Source: Methylophaga sp. UBA3192
Lineage (GTDB): Bacteria > Pseudomonadota > Gammaproteobacteria > Nitrosococcales > Methylophagaceae
Reading direction: 5' to 3'
Length of the DNA stretch: 64,000 nucleotides
Assembly: GCA_002363955.1 (NCBI GenBank)
Contig: DEXE01000004.1
Coordinates: forward strand, 1-64,000
The position numbers and the translations under genes are program-made. The stretch's first letter is position 1, and each line of letters starts with the position of its first letter. Positions 25,488 through 34,601 of this stretch are shown one piece after another. The notes beneath the pieces were generated by a model, which saw nothing but the letters and a program-made list of their open reading frames with translations, was not told the DNA's origin and made no database searches.

Positions 25488-27518
25488 TTAGAACTGATAG
25501 CGTACGGCTAATCTTACATCACGTCCCGGCATATAAAGCTCCTGAAAGGCCACACGGTAATATTGATCGGTCAGATTATTCACGCTGAGATCAAGTTTTA
25601 GGTTGGGCATGGTAACTGGTTCCCATGTCGCATAAATATCGGCCAGAGTATAGCGATCATAATCACGGCTATCTCCGGAGGGAGTTCGGTTCTGAGTTTC
25701 AACATGACTGACTCTTAGACCTGTTTTAACACTGCGATTGATAAAGCGCTGACTCAGATCCAATACCCATTTATCTGCTGGGATACCGCTCAGTTTCTCA
25801 CCAGTCTGTTTATCTTTACCACGGGTCTGTCCGTACGACAATGCAGCATTAAAATCATTTAGACCATAGTTAAATGTTAGCTCAAAGCCTTTTAAACGAG
25901 CCTCATCAACGTTGTTATAAGTGGTATGACCAGCATCTACACTGAAAAAAGGTGGAAAAGGTAAAGCTGAGAAAACAGGGTTATCAACTGTTTGCTCAAT
26001 AAAATTATCAATATTGTTATAAAACAATGCCCCATTGATGCCAAAGCGATCTTGTTGAGTAAAAACATTCTGCGTATTAAAGTCAGCAATGAATTCAATA
26101 TTTTGAGATTCTTCTGGTTTCAGATCAGCATTGGGAATAAAGGTATTACAGGCAGTGGAAGTAATACAAAAATGTGTTCCGGTTGTATAAAGCTCTTCAG
26201 CAGTTGGTGCCCTGAAAGCTTCATCATAACGTAAGGTCAGATTCAACTTATCTGTGGTTTGCCATACCAAAGCGACTGAGGGTGAAAGCGCATTATCACT
26301 ACGATCATTATTTAAATTTTTAGCCTCAGTGCTGAAATAATCATAACGACTGCCAAGTTCTAGTCGCCAAGCTTCGGCAAACGGAATATGAACTTCGGTA
26401 AATGCTCCCCAAACTTCGGTTGTGGCATTTGGCGGTGTAGGACGATTTAACCCAGCACGGCTACTAGTTAACTTATCCTGATAGCCATCCACACCATAGA
26501 TAAAACTAATGTCACCCAGCTCAGTTCGGTTATTCAGATTTAAGCCAAGCGTTTCGATCTCAGTCCGATCAGCACGTCGATCTGATAAGCGATATTCCTG
26601 CATTTCGGTATTGTTCCAGTACAGCATCAGCTGGGCATTAAGCCAGTTACTGTCTGGATTCAGACGATAATCCACTGCAGCATGATCAGTCTGATTTTCG
26701 CGGTGAATCATAAAATTAGAGGATCCCACATTGGCTGCGCCATTCGAAGGAATCTCGCCATTCACCTCGGAAGTTCGCAGATTAAATGTCGCGGTTTGTG
26801 CATCATCAATAAACCAGTCTACTTTCGCCATCAAACCTTTATCACGTGATGCAGAACCCTCGAGATTCTTCCCATTGCCCAGTTCCAGGTCATTACCATC
26901 ACGATAAAAACCAGAAACCAGCCAGTCGAGATTATCACCTCGTCCAGCCAGTGCTGAGGTGGTCAACCATTTATCACTGTTGCTGTGATAACCCTGCTTG
27001 ATAAAACCGCCAAAATCACTGGTTCCCAGCAAATCAGCCGCATGAATGGTGTTTTGTGAAATTACGCCGCCCAGGGCACCTGACCCCCACAACGCACTAC
27101 TCGGTCCTTTCACTACTTCGACATTTTTGATTAATTCCGGGTCCAGAAAATAGGTCGGGCGATGGCCTGACATAAAGTTCTGCCTGACCCCATCCACCAG
27201 CTGTAATACCTGGTTATCTCCCAAACCACGGATATTCACATTCTGAACATCTTCCCTTGGCCCACCGCTCAGCGTGACATTGGGCAGATGAGCTACCGTC
27301 TGTGGCACAGAAGTCGCCTGAACCTGATCCAGTTCAGCTTTATCAATGACCGTGATATTGCGACTCTGCAAGTCTTGCTGCTCTGCATTACGTGTTGCAG
27401 TGATCTTGATTTCTTCCATTTGCAAAGGCGTTTGGGCGTGACTGGTTGATACCAGTAGCGGACTAAGCAAAAGCACATACTGAATCAGGGTAGGGAGGGT
27501 TTTACGTTGTGTGTTCAT
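25488..27518 (-). CDS. TonB-dependent haem/haemoglobin receptor
   Basis: An outer-membrane receptor of 676 residues. It has a signal peptide ending TSHAQ, a TonB box-like MEEIKITATR, a plug domain (VNIRGLGDNQVLQLVDGVRQN) and a 22-strand barrel ending VRYQF. The haem receptor motif FRAPTAEELY is followed by a histidine (TGTHF) and NADLKPEES, the FRAP/NPNL arrangement with the ligand histidine between. GAGGAAATA precedes the start at 27518; an upstream in-frame start lacks this. It is iron-regulated by the Fur box at 27622. Confidence 0.92.
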   Translation of the reverse strand: MNTQRKTLPTLIQYVLLLSPLLVSTSHAQTPLQMEEIKITATRNAEQQDLQSRNITVIDKAELDQVQATSVPQTVAHLPNVTLSGGPREDVQNVNIRGLGDNQVLQLVDGVRQNFMSGHRPTYFLDPELIKNVEVVKGPSSALWGSGALGGVISQNTIHAADLLGTSDFGGFIKQGYHSNSDKWLTTSALAGRGDNLDWLVSGFYRDGNDLELGNGKNLEGSASRDKGLMAKVDWFIDDAQTATFNLRTSEVNGEIPSNGAANVGSSNFMIHRENQTDHAAVDYRLNPDSNWLNAQLMLYWNNTEMQEYRLSDRRADRTEIETLGLNLNNRTELGDISFIYGVDGYQDKLTSSRAGLNRPTPPNATTEVWGAFTEVHIPFAEAWRLELGSRYDYFSTEAKNLNNDRSDNALSPSVALVWQTTDKLNLTLRYDEAFRAPTAEELYTTGTHFCITSTACNTFIPNADLKPEESQNIEFIADFNTQNVFTQQDRFGINGALFYNNIDNFIEQTVDNPVFSALPFPPFFSVDAGHTTYNNVDEARLKGFELTFNYGLNDFNAALSYGQTRGKDKQTGEKLSGIPADKWVLDLSQRFINRSVKTGLRVSHVETQNRTPSGDSRDYDRYTLADIYATWEPVTMPNLKLDLSVNNLTDQYYRVAFQELYMPGRDVRLAVRYQF

Positions 27519-27621
27519 TATTTCCTCAGTAAAGATCGCCTTAACGTTCAAAAAATTGATTTGCAGATAAGAATTACGGCATCAGGCTGGGAAAATTATC
27601 ACACCTCACACAACATGTAAA

Positions 27622-27636
27622 TAATAACGATTATCA
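27622..27636. promoter_or_regulatory. Fur box between receptor and haem importer genes
   Basis: TAATAAC-G-ATTATCA matches the 7-1-7 Fur core TGATAAT-N-ATTATCA at 12 of 14 positions. It lies between divergent haem-uptake transcripts, so one site can repress both under iron sufficiency. Confidence 0.8.
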
Positions 27637-27744
27637 TTTAGATTTAACTTAACAAATTATTTATTTGTGGTTAAACTTCTGCATTTGCTCATGGCGTTCT
27701 TCAATAACGAGCCCGAAACTGATTTACCCTGCTTGGAGCTATTC

Positions 27745-28620
27745 ATGTCTCAATCTACATTTTCTCGTCTTAATATGAGAAAACTATTTTACGGCGTTTT
27801 ATTACTGTTAACGGCTCAAATTACGATGGCTGAGCCGGTTCATGCCGATAAAAAAATCATCAGTGTTGATAGCAATGCCACAGAAATTTTGCTGGCCTTG
27901 GGGGTTGGCTCCAACATTATCGCCACCGATATCACCAGTGAGCCATTACTCAAAAGTCATCATGTTAAACAACTCGGCTATCACCGTGCGTTGTCGGCCG
28001 AAGCGATTTTATCCTTACAACCGGATCTGATTGTGGGCAGCGACCATACAGGGCCTGCTCCCACTGTAAAAGCCATTCAAAATGCACAGATTAACTTTAT
28101 CCAGCTCAACAGTCCGCAAACCATTGCGGACCTTCGCAGTAATATTCAGTACTTAGCCAAAGCACTGGATCGCGAAAAAACCGGTCAGCAATTAATCGTC
28201 GATATTCAGCGAATGGAAACCGCCATCACCGATCATCTCAATGGATCAAATTTAAAAATGGTGTTTCTGCTGGATTTGAATGATCGGGGATTATCACAGG
28301 CTGGACGTGACACGGTTGGTCATGCCCTCATCAATGTGCTTGATGGTCAAAATATCAGCGAATTTAATGGTTATCAGTCAGTGTCGCTGGAATCTGTTCT
28401 GGCAATGAATCCCGATGTCATTCTGGTTGGAAACCGCAGTAATGGCGCACCGGAAACGGAGCAGCTGTTGTCTCGCTATCCTTTGCTGAAAAATACTGCT
28501 GCCGGCCAAAACAGGCACATTATCAGTATTGATGCCAGTAAGTTAATCGCAGGACTGAGCATAACTGCGGTAAAACAGGCCGATCAGCTGGCAGCCATTA
28601 TTTATTCCTCAGCACGATGA
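27745..28620 (+). CDS. hutB: Haem ABC transporter periplasmic binding protein
   Basis: A HutB/HmuT-type binding protein of 291 residues. It has a signal peptide (MRKLFYGVLLLLTAQITMA), then ISVDSNATEILLALG, and the segment LGYHRALSAEAILSLQPDLIVG, in which the tyrosine corresponds to the haem-ligand tyrosine of ShuT-like proteins. GGAG sits 7 bases before the ATG at 27745; a GTG 78 bp upstream is open but has no signal. The stop overlaps the permease start (ATGA). Confidence 0.88.
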   Translation: MSQSTFSRLNMRKLFYGVLLLLTAQITMAEPVHADKKIISVDSNATEILLALGVGSNIIATDITSEPLLKSHHVKQLGYHRALSAEAILSLQPDLIVGSDHTGPAPTVKAIQNAQINFIQLNSPQTIADLRSNIQYLAKALDREKTGQQLIVDIQRMETAITDHLNGSNLKMVFLLDLNDRGLSQAGRDTVGHALINVLDGQNISEFNGYQSVSLESVLAMNPDVILVGNRSNGAPETEQLLSRYPLLKNTAAGQNRHIISIDASKLIAGLSITAVKQADQLAAIIYSSAR

Positions 28621-29678
28621 GTTATGCCAAATATTTACCTGCCAGCTTGCATGGCTGGCGCCGAAGCATCTGGCTGATGATGGTCATGTTATTGCTGGTA
28701 ACGGTGTTGTTATCGATCATGCTGGGTCCAATGACCTTGCCTGCAAAACAAAGCTTATTGAGCATACTAGATAAGTTTTTCGGCAGTGAACTGAGTCAGT
28801 TAAATGCCTTTCAAACCGCCATTATCTGGGAGTTACGCTGGCCACGAACTTTACTCGCTATCTTTATCGGTGCGTTATTAGCCCTTTGTGGTGCTGTCAC
28901 CCAGGGACTATTCCGTAATCCCTTAGCCGATCCCGGCATTATTGGTGTCTCTTCCGGTGCGGGGCTTGGCGCGGCCATTGCCATCGTATTGTTACCGGCT
29001 TCGCTCAGCTATCTGACAACACCTGTAGCGGCATTTCTGGGCGGTTTGATAACCACCTTACTGGTGTATCGGCTGGCGCAATCTCAAAATGGGGGGACTT
29101 CGGTATTGATTCTGTTGCTGGCGGGAGTTGCAGTTGCCGCTTTTAGCGGGGCAATCATTGGTTTTATGACCTATATCGCCAATGATATGGCGTTACGCGA
29201 GCTGACCTTATGGGGTATGGGTACGCTGAACGGCGCAAACAATACATCTATCTGGCTGTCCGCAATGACCTGCCTTTGCCTTTTATTGTTTTACCAAACT
29301 CAGGCACCAGCATTAAATGCCTTTCTGCTGGGCGAAGCCGAAGCCCGCCATCTGGGCATCAATGTCGAGAAATTAAAACTACAATTGATTGTGGTCAGCG
29401 CAATCGGCATTGGCATTGCCGTTTCAGCCACCGGCATTATCGGTTTTATCAGTCTGGTGGTGCCCCATCTGGTGCGTATGACCATGGGCCCGGATCATCG
29501 ATTATTACTGCTATTATCCGCGCTCACCGGAGCAGTATTGTTATTGATAGCAGATATTGGTGCCAGAGTGTTGCTGGCTCCTGCCGAATTACCGGTAGGT
29601 TTGGTGACCGCATTAATCGGTGCGCCCTTCTTTGCTTTTTTGCTGATCCAGCAACGTAAACGCCTCAGTACTTTATAA
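28617..29678 (+). CDS. hutC: Haem ABC transporter permease (FecCD family)
   Basis: An inner-membrane permease of 353 residues with about ten helices. Family blocks are LRWPRTLLAIFIGALLALCGA, QGLFRNPLADPGIIGVSSGAG and GFISLVVPHLVRM, the last being the EAA-like coupling region. It is coupled to hutB by a 4-bp overlap and lies 8 bp from the ATPase gene. Confidence 0.92.
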   Translation: MSYAKYLPASLHGWRRSIWLMMVMLLLVTVLLSIMLGPMTLPAKQSLLSILDKFFGSELSQLNAFQTAIIWELRWPRTLLAIFIGALLALCGAVTQGLFRNPLADPGIIGVSSGAGLGAAIAIVLLPASLSYLTTPVAAFLGGLITTLLVYRLAQSQNGGTSVLILLLAGVAVAAFSGAIIGFMTYIANDMALRELTLWGMGTLNGANNTSIWLSAMTCLCLLLFYQTQAPALNAFLLGEAEARHLGINVEKLKLQLIVVSAIGIGIAVSATGIIGFISLVVPHLVRMTMGPDHRLLLLLSALTGAVLLLIADIGARVLLAPAELPVGLVTALIGAPFFAFLLIQQRKRLSTL

Positions 29679-29686
29679 GCCTGCTT

Positions 29687-30448
29687 ATGCTCACTATCGA
29701 AAACCTGCTTGTTAAACAGGAACACCACCAAATTCTGAATTTACCAGCAGCCAGTTTGGTTTCTGGCGAGCTCATTGCGGTGTTAGGCCCGAATGGCGCG
29801 GGTAAATCCAGTTTAATCAAAACCATCTGTGGTGAATGGTCAGCCAGCCAAGGTCAGATATATCTGCATGGCAAATCTTTAGAATACTGGCACAGACAAC
29901 GACTGGCCAAACACCTGGGTGTATTGCCCCAGGCCAGCCAGTTATCTTTTCCATTCAAGGCGCAGGAGGTCGTTGCGATAGGTGCCACACCACTCAGCCT
30001 GAATATTCGTGAGATTAATCATGCCGTTCAAAAGTGGATGCAGGCGACCGATACCTGGCAATTTGCTGACAGGCTTTATACCAGCCTGTCGGGTGGGGAA
30101 CGACAACGGGTACAATTGGCCAGAGTGTTGTTGCAACTGTCGCAGGCAGAACTTGCCCCATTATTATTACTGGATGAGCCAACTTCGGCACAGGATCTGG
30201 GACAGCAACATCAGTTATTGAATTTGGTAAAATCGCTTTGTCAGGAAAATGGTTTTGCGGTGATCAGTATTTTGCATGATTTGAACCAAGCAAGCCGCTA
30301 TGCTGACAAAGTGTGGCTATTACATCAGGGTGAATTAATCGCCCAGGGATCTCCACCGCAGGTGCTTAAACCTGAAACCGTAATGAAAATATGGGGTTAC
30401 CAACCTGAACTGTTTTTTAACCGACATGGCCAGCAAATACTGGTCTAA
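29687..30448 (+). CDS. hutD: Haem ABC transporter ATP-binding protein
   Basis: A 253-residue ATPase of the HmuV/HutD type. Walker A is GPNGAGKSS, the signature is LSGGERQRVQLARVL, Walker B is LLLLDEPTSAQD and the H-loop is ILHDLNQASRYAD. It completes the haem importer. The mentions of haem rest on the neighbourhood (receptor, hutX and hutZ). Confidence 0.92.
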   Translation: MLTIENLLVKQEHHQILNLPAASLVSGELIAVLGPNGAGKSSLIKTICGEWSASQGQIYLHGKSLEYWHRQRLAKHLGVLPQASQLSFPFKAQEVVAIGATPLSLNIREINHAVQKWMQATDTWQFADRLYTSLSGGERQRVQLARVLLQLSQAELAPLLLLDEPTSAQDLGQQHQLLNLVKSLCQENGFAVISILHDLNQASRYADKVWLLHQGELIAQGSPPQVLKPETVMKIWGYQPELFFNRHGQQILV

Positions 30449-30509
30449 TGTTGGCATAACGATCCCATTCATTCCCGCCCAACGAACGAAATTGAATTGA
30501 CGAACATCC

Positions 30510-32294
30510 ATGAGCACAGAAACCAGCTATCAGCTTAAAGGCATACTCAAACAGGCGTTGAGTTATAAAAAGCATCTGATAAAAGCCAACCTGATCGCGC
30601 TCTTTGCCACTATCTGTGCGGTTCCAGTTCCCTTATTGTTACCGATAATGGTGGATGAAGTCCTGCTGGACCAACCCGGTACTGCTGTGGCGTTTATCTC
30701 CTCGTTTACCCCAGAACACTGGCACGGTCCTATTCTTTTCATTAGCGCAATGTTGATCCTGACACTGGTATTACGTTTGGCGTCATTGGTTTTAAACGTG
30801 TTGCAGTCACGCTATTTCACCATTATTGCCAAACGCATTACCTTTCGAATTCGCCGACAGCTGATCAAACGGCTGGGAAGAATCGCCATCAGCGAATATG
30901 AAACCCGCGGCAGTGGTGGTATTTCATCGCATTTTGTCACCGATATTGAGGTGATTGATAACTTTATCGGTAATACCATCAGCCGGTTTATCGTTGCTGT
31001 GCTGAGTATTATCGGCACCGCTGTGATCCTGCTGTTTCTCCACTGGCAACTGGCGTTACTGATTCTGTTTATGAATCCGCTGGTGATTTATTTCACCATG
31101 CGCGTCGGTAAGCACGTTAAAAATCTGAAAAAAAATGAAAACACGGCAGTAGAGGTTTTTCAGCAAAGTCTGACCGAAACACTTGATGCCATTCAGCAGA
31201 TCCGTGCAGCCAATCGTGAAAAACATTATTTTCTACGAGTGATCGATCGGGCTCGCGGAGTACGCAAGCATGCCACTGATTATGCCTGGAAGAGTGATGC
31301 TGCGAACCGAATATCCTTTGTCATTTTCCTGTTTGGGTTTGATATTTTTCGTGCGGTAAGCATGTGGATGGTAGTCTTTTCTGATCTGAGTATCGGTCAG
31401 ATGTTTGCCGTGTTTGGTTATCTCTGGTTCATGATGGGACCGGTGCAGGAAGTGCTGAATATCCAGTACGCATTTTATGCTGCCGGCGCTGCTGTTACCC
31501 GACTAAACAAATTGTTTTCGTTAAAACAGGAAGTGATTTATCCAGCCAAAACTAATCCGTTTGTGGACGGCCAGGCCAGCAGTATTCGGATTGAAAACCT
31601 GCATTTCAGTTATGACGAAAATAATCCGGTGCTCAGTGGAGTTTCACTGGATATCAAAGCCGGCGAAAAAGTCGCTCTGGTGGGTGCAAGTGGTGCCGGT
31701 AAATCCACACTGGTTAATGTGTTGCTGGGGTTATATCCGGCGGATAAAGGCATGGTGTATTTCAATGAGGTGCCGGTCAGTGAAATCGGACTGGAAGGCG
31801 TGCGTGAGCATGTGGCGACGGTCTTACAGCACCCGGCTTTATTTAATGACACCGTGCGGGAGAATATTACGCTGGGACGAGATTACCCTGATGAGGTTAT
31901 CTGGCAGGCAATTCAAATCGCACAGATTGAAGATGTCATTCAGGCGATGCCGAAAGGTCTGGATACCTTGGTTGGACGTTCAGGTGTCAAACTCTCAGGT
32001 GGACAACGCCAGCGACTGGCCGTGGCAAGAATGGCATTGATGAACCCAAGTGTGGTGGTTCTCGATGAAGCCACCTCGGCCCTCGATAGCAATACCGAAC
32101 ACCATCTGCATATCGCCTTGGCGGATTACCTGAAAAACCGCACGACCATAATAATCGCGCATAGGTTAAGTGCTGTTCGCCAGGCAGATCGCATTGTGGT
32201 GTTTGATGGCGGTGAAATCATCGCCGATGGCGATCATGACAGCCTGATTCAGGAACACGGTATTTATCAAAAACTTTATGCTCAGCAGATTTAG
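30510..32294 (+). CDS. ABC exporter, fused membrane and ATPase domains
   Basis: A 594-residue half-transporter of the MsbA/IrtAB-like exporter class. An N-terminal six-helix domain (ANLIALFATICAVPVPLLLPI and others, residues 20-330) is followed by an ATPase with GASGAGKSTL, LSGGQRQRLAVARM, VVVLDEATSAL and IIAHRLSAV. The substrate is unknown. It lies 61 bp after the haem importer in the same direction, so it may serve iron metabolism. An independent role is equally possible. Confidence 0.85.
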   Translation: MSTETSYQLKGILKQALSYKKHLIKANLIALFATICAVPVPLLLPIMVDEVLLDQPGTAVAFISSFTPEHWHGPILFISAMLILTLVLRLASLVLNVLQSRYFTIIAKRITFRIRRQLIKRLGRIAISEYETRGSGGISSHFVTDIEVIDNFIGNTISRFIVAVLSIIGTAVILLFLHWQLALLILFMNPLVIYFTMRVGKHVKNLKKNENTAVEVFQQSLTETLDAIQQIRAANREKHYFLRVIDRARGVRKHATDYAWKSDAANRISFVIFLFGFDIFRAVSMWMVVFSDLSIGQMFAVFGYLWFMMGPVQEVLNIQYAFYAAGAAVTRLNKLFSLKQEVIYPAKTNPFVDGQASSIRIENLHFSYDENNPVLSGVSLDIKAGEKVALVGASGAGKSTLVNVLLGLYPADKGMVYFNEVPVSEIGLEGVREHVATVLQHPALFNDTVRENITLGRDYPDEVIWQAIQIAQIEDVIQAMPKGLDTLVGRSGVKLSGGQRQRLAVARMALMNPSVVVLDEATSALDSNTEHHLHIALADYLKNRTTIIIAHRLSAVRQADRIVVFDGGEIIADGDHDSLIQEHGIYQKLYAQQI

Positions 32295-32303
32295 ATTTTA
32301 GAA

Positions 32304-32611
32304 TTAACCACAGAGACACAGAGGGCACCGAGGTCTCTTTAAAACCTCCAGGCTAAAATGAAAATATCCGCAGATTACGCAGATTTGCACAGATTAAAGC
32401 GGCTGTTTTTCAAGTCTCTTTCAGATATCACTCCAGAAAACTAAACGCTCGCTTCAGTGCTCTTGATTGATTAAGCACGATCAAGTCAGATAATCAGCAC
32501 TAAATTTGCCCATGAAAAAGCTAACTCTACTCATTTTTTTCATCTGCGAAAATCTGCGTAATCTGCGGATATATTTTTTAAACCTCTGTGCCCTCTGCGT
32601 CTCTGTGGTTA
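32304..32611. repeat. Nested inverted repeat, MITE-like intergenic element
   Basis: There are two pairs of inverted arms. The outer arms, 32304-32333 and 32582-32611, agree at about 28 of 30 bases and contain CACAGAGA-type units. The inner arms, 32364-32394 and 32542-32572, agree at about 28 of 31 and contain CGCAGATTA-type units. The core of about 147 bp has no credible gene. This fills the 331-bp gap between the ABC exporter and ilvD. It may end both transcripts, but it lacks a tight hairpin with a T-run. Confidence 0.8.
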
Positions 32612-32625
32612 GTTTTTTTAATCTC

Positions 32626-34479
32626 TTAACGGCGTTTCAGCTGCTCCACATCACGTACTGCGCCTTTGGCCGCAGAGGTCGTCAAAGCGGCATAAGCCTG
32701 TAGAGCAAGGCTGACTTTACGTTCACGGTTAACCGGTTTCCAGGCCATTTCACCGCGTTGTTCCATCGCAATACGTCTTTCCGCCAGCTGGGCATCAGTT
32801 AAATCAACATTGATGCTGCGATTTGGGATATCAATGTGAATCATATCGCCCTCTTCGACCAGACCAATATTGCCCCCTTCTGCCGCTTCCGGTGAGGCAT
32901 GACCAATAGATAAGCCAGAAGTACCACCCGAGAATCGGCCATCGGTCAGCAACGCACAGTGTTTGCCAAGCCCCTTGGATTTCAGATAGCTGGTCGGGTA
33001 CAGCATTTCCTGCATACCCGGCCCGCCCTTCGGGCCTTCATAGCGAATCAGTACCACGTCACCAGCCTGAATCTGTTCCGTCAGAATGGCGGTCACAGCA
33101 TGATCCTGCGATTCAAAGATACGCGCCGGACCAGAGAATTTAAGTATTGACTCATCAACACCAGCGGTTTTGACAATACAGCCCTCTTCGGCCAGATTGC
33201 CAAACAAGACTGCCAAACCTCCGTCTTTGCTGTAGGCATGCTCAACATTACGAATACAACCCTCTTCACGATCCAGATCCAAAGAAGGCCAGCGGCAATC
33301 CTGACTAAATGCTGTTTGGGTTGGTATTCCGGCAGGTCCGGCCAGATAACGTAATTGCGCAGGCTGGTGATCACTGCGTGCCACATCCCACAAAGCCAGC
33401 CCTTCGGCCATCGTTTTGCTGTGCACGGTTGGTACTTCGGTATGTAACAATCCTCCGGCAGCCAGTTCAGACAAGATGCCAATCACACCACCGGCACGAT
33501 GCACGTCTTCCATGTGATACTTATTGGTCGCCGGGGCTACCTTGCATAGATTCGGAATCTTGCGGGACATCCGGTCGATATCCGCCATAGTGAAATCCAC
33601 TTCACCCTCATGCGCCGCAGCCAGTAAATGCAAAACGGTGTTGGTGGAACCGCCCATGGCAATATCCAGCGCAATCGCATTTTCAAATGCCGCTTTGCTG
33701 GCGATAGCACGAGGCAGGACATCTTCTTCATCATTTTCGTAATAACGTTTTGCCAGATCGACGATACGCCGACCTGCTTCCAGAAACAGTTCGCGGCGAT
33801 CAGCATGAGTCGCCAGCAAGGAACCGTTCCCCGGCAATGACAAACCAAGCGCTTCTGTCAGACAGTTCATTGAGTTGGCTGTGAACATACCCGAGCAGGA
33901 ACCACAGGTTGGACATGCACTACGCTCAACCTGAGCAACATCTTCATCACTGACATTATCATCTGCCGCCTGCACCATGGCATCGACCAGATCCAGTTTG
34001 ACATCCTGCCCGGCCAATTTGGTTTTACCGGCCTCCATCGGGCCACCGGAAACAAACACTACTGGAATATTCAAACGTAATGCTGCCATTAGCATTCCGG
34101 GGGTAATCTTGTCGCAGTTGGAGATGCACACCAGGGCATCAGCACAATGCGCATTGACCATATATTCAACCGAGTCGGCAATAATTTCACGCGATGGCAA
34201 ACTGTAAAGCATGCCGCTATGACCCATAGCGATACCATCATCGACCGCAATCGTATTGAATTCTTTCGCAACACCACCAACCCGTTCAATTTCACGCGCG
34301 ACTAACTGACCCAGATCTTTCAAATGAACATGGCCCGGAACAAACTGTGTGAATGAGTTCGCAATCGCTATAATAGGCTTGCTGAAATCATCATCCTTCA
34401 TGCCTGTGGCCCGCCATAAAGCACGGGCGCCCGCCATATTACGGCCAGCAGTAGAAGTTTTTGAACGATATTCAGGCAT
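32626..34479 (-). CDS. ilvD: Dihydroxy-acid dehydratase IlvD
   Basis: An Fe-S dehydratase of valine/isoleucine synthesis. The 617-residue protein has the cluster cysteines in CISNCDKITPGM and CPTCGSCSGMFTANSMNC, and SGGPMEAGK. GGAG lies 7 bases before the ATG at 34479 (MPEYRSKTSTAGRNMAGAR), which is the family start; the frame is open 23 codons further. It is divergent from argA. Confidence 0.96.
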   Translation of the reverse strand: MPEYRSKTSTAGRNMAGARALWRATGMKDDDFSKPIIAIANSFTQFVPGHVHLKDLGQLVAREIERVGGVAKEFNTIAVDDGIAMGHSGMLYSLPSREIIADSVEYMVNAHCADALVCISNCDKITPGMLMAALRLNIPVVFVSGGPMEAGKTKLAGQDVKLDLVDAMVQAADDNVSDEDVAQVERSACPTCGSCSGMFTANSMNCLTEALGLSLPGNGSLLATHADRRELFLEAGRRIVDLAKRYYENDEEDVLPRAIASKAAFENAIALDIAMGGSTNTVLHLLAAAHEGEVDFTMADIDRMSRKIPNLCKVAPATNKYHMEDVHRAGGVIGILSELAAGGLLHTEVPTVHSKTMAEGLALWDVARSDHQPAQLRYLAGPAGIPTQTAFSQDCRWPSLDLDREEGCIRNVEHAYSKDGGLAVLFGNLAEEGCIVKTAGVDESILKFSGPARIFESQDHAVTAILTEQIQAGDVVLIRYEGPKGGPGMQEMLYPTSYLKSKGLGKHCALLTDGRFSGGTSGLSIGHASPEAAEGGNIGLVEEGDMIHIDIPNRSINVDLTDAQLAERRIAMEQRGEMAWKPVNRERKVSLALQAYAALTTSAAKGAVRDVEQLKRR

Positions 34480-34601
34480 TGATTTTCTCCAACTATAATT
34501 GAGACTGATGGACACACTACAACAACGGAATGACATCAGTTTAACCACGGGATTTTACACGCAACTTGGCAAGCGTGGTGAGACTACGATAAAAAGACAT
34601 T

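Noticed and set aside
32506..32703. 65-codon plus-strand frame in the inverted repeat and ilvD end
   Set aside because: It is made of repeat-arm sequence and then antisense ilvD; the cysteine-rich hydrophobic product is an accident of the repeat.
34480..34601. Possible leader or riboswitch between ilvD and argA
   Set aside because: The 122-bp gap shows no Leu/Val/Ile-rich leader peptide, no attenuator-like stems and no known riboswitch core.
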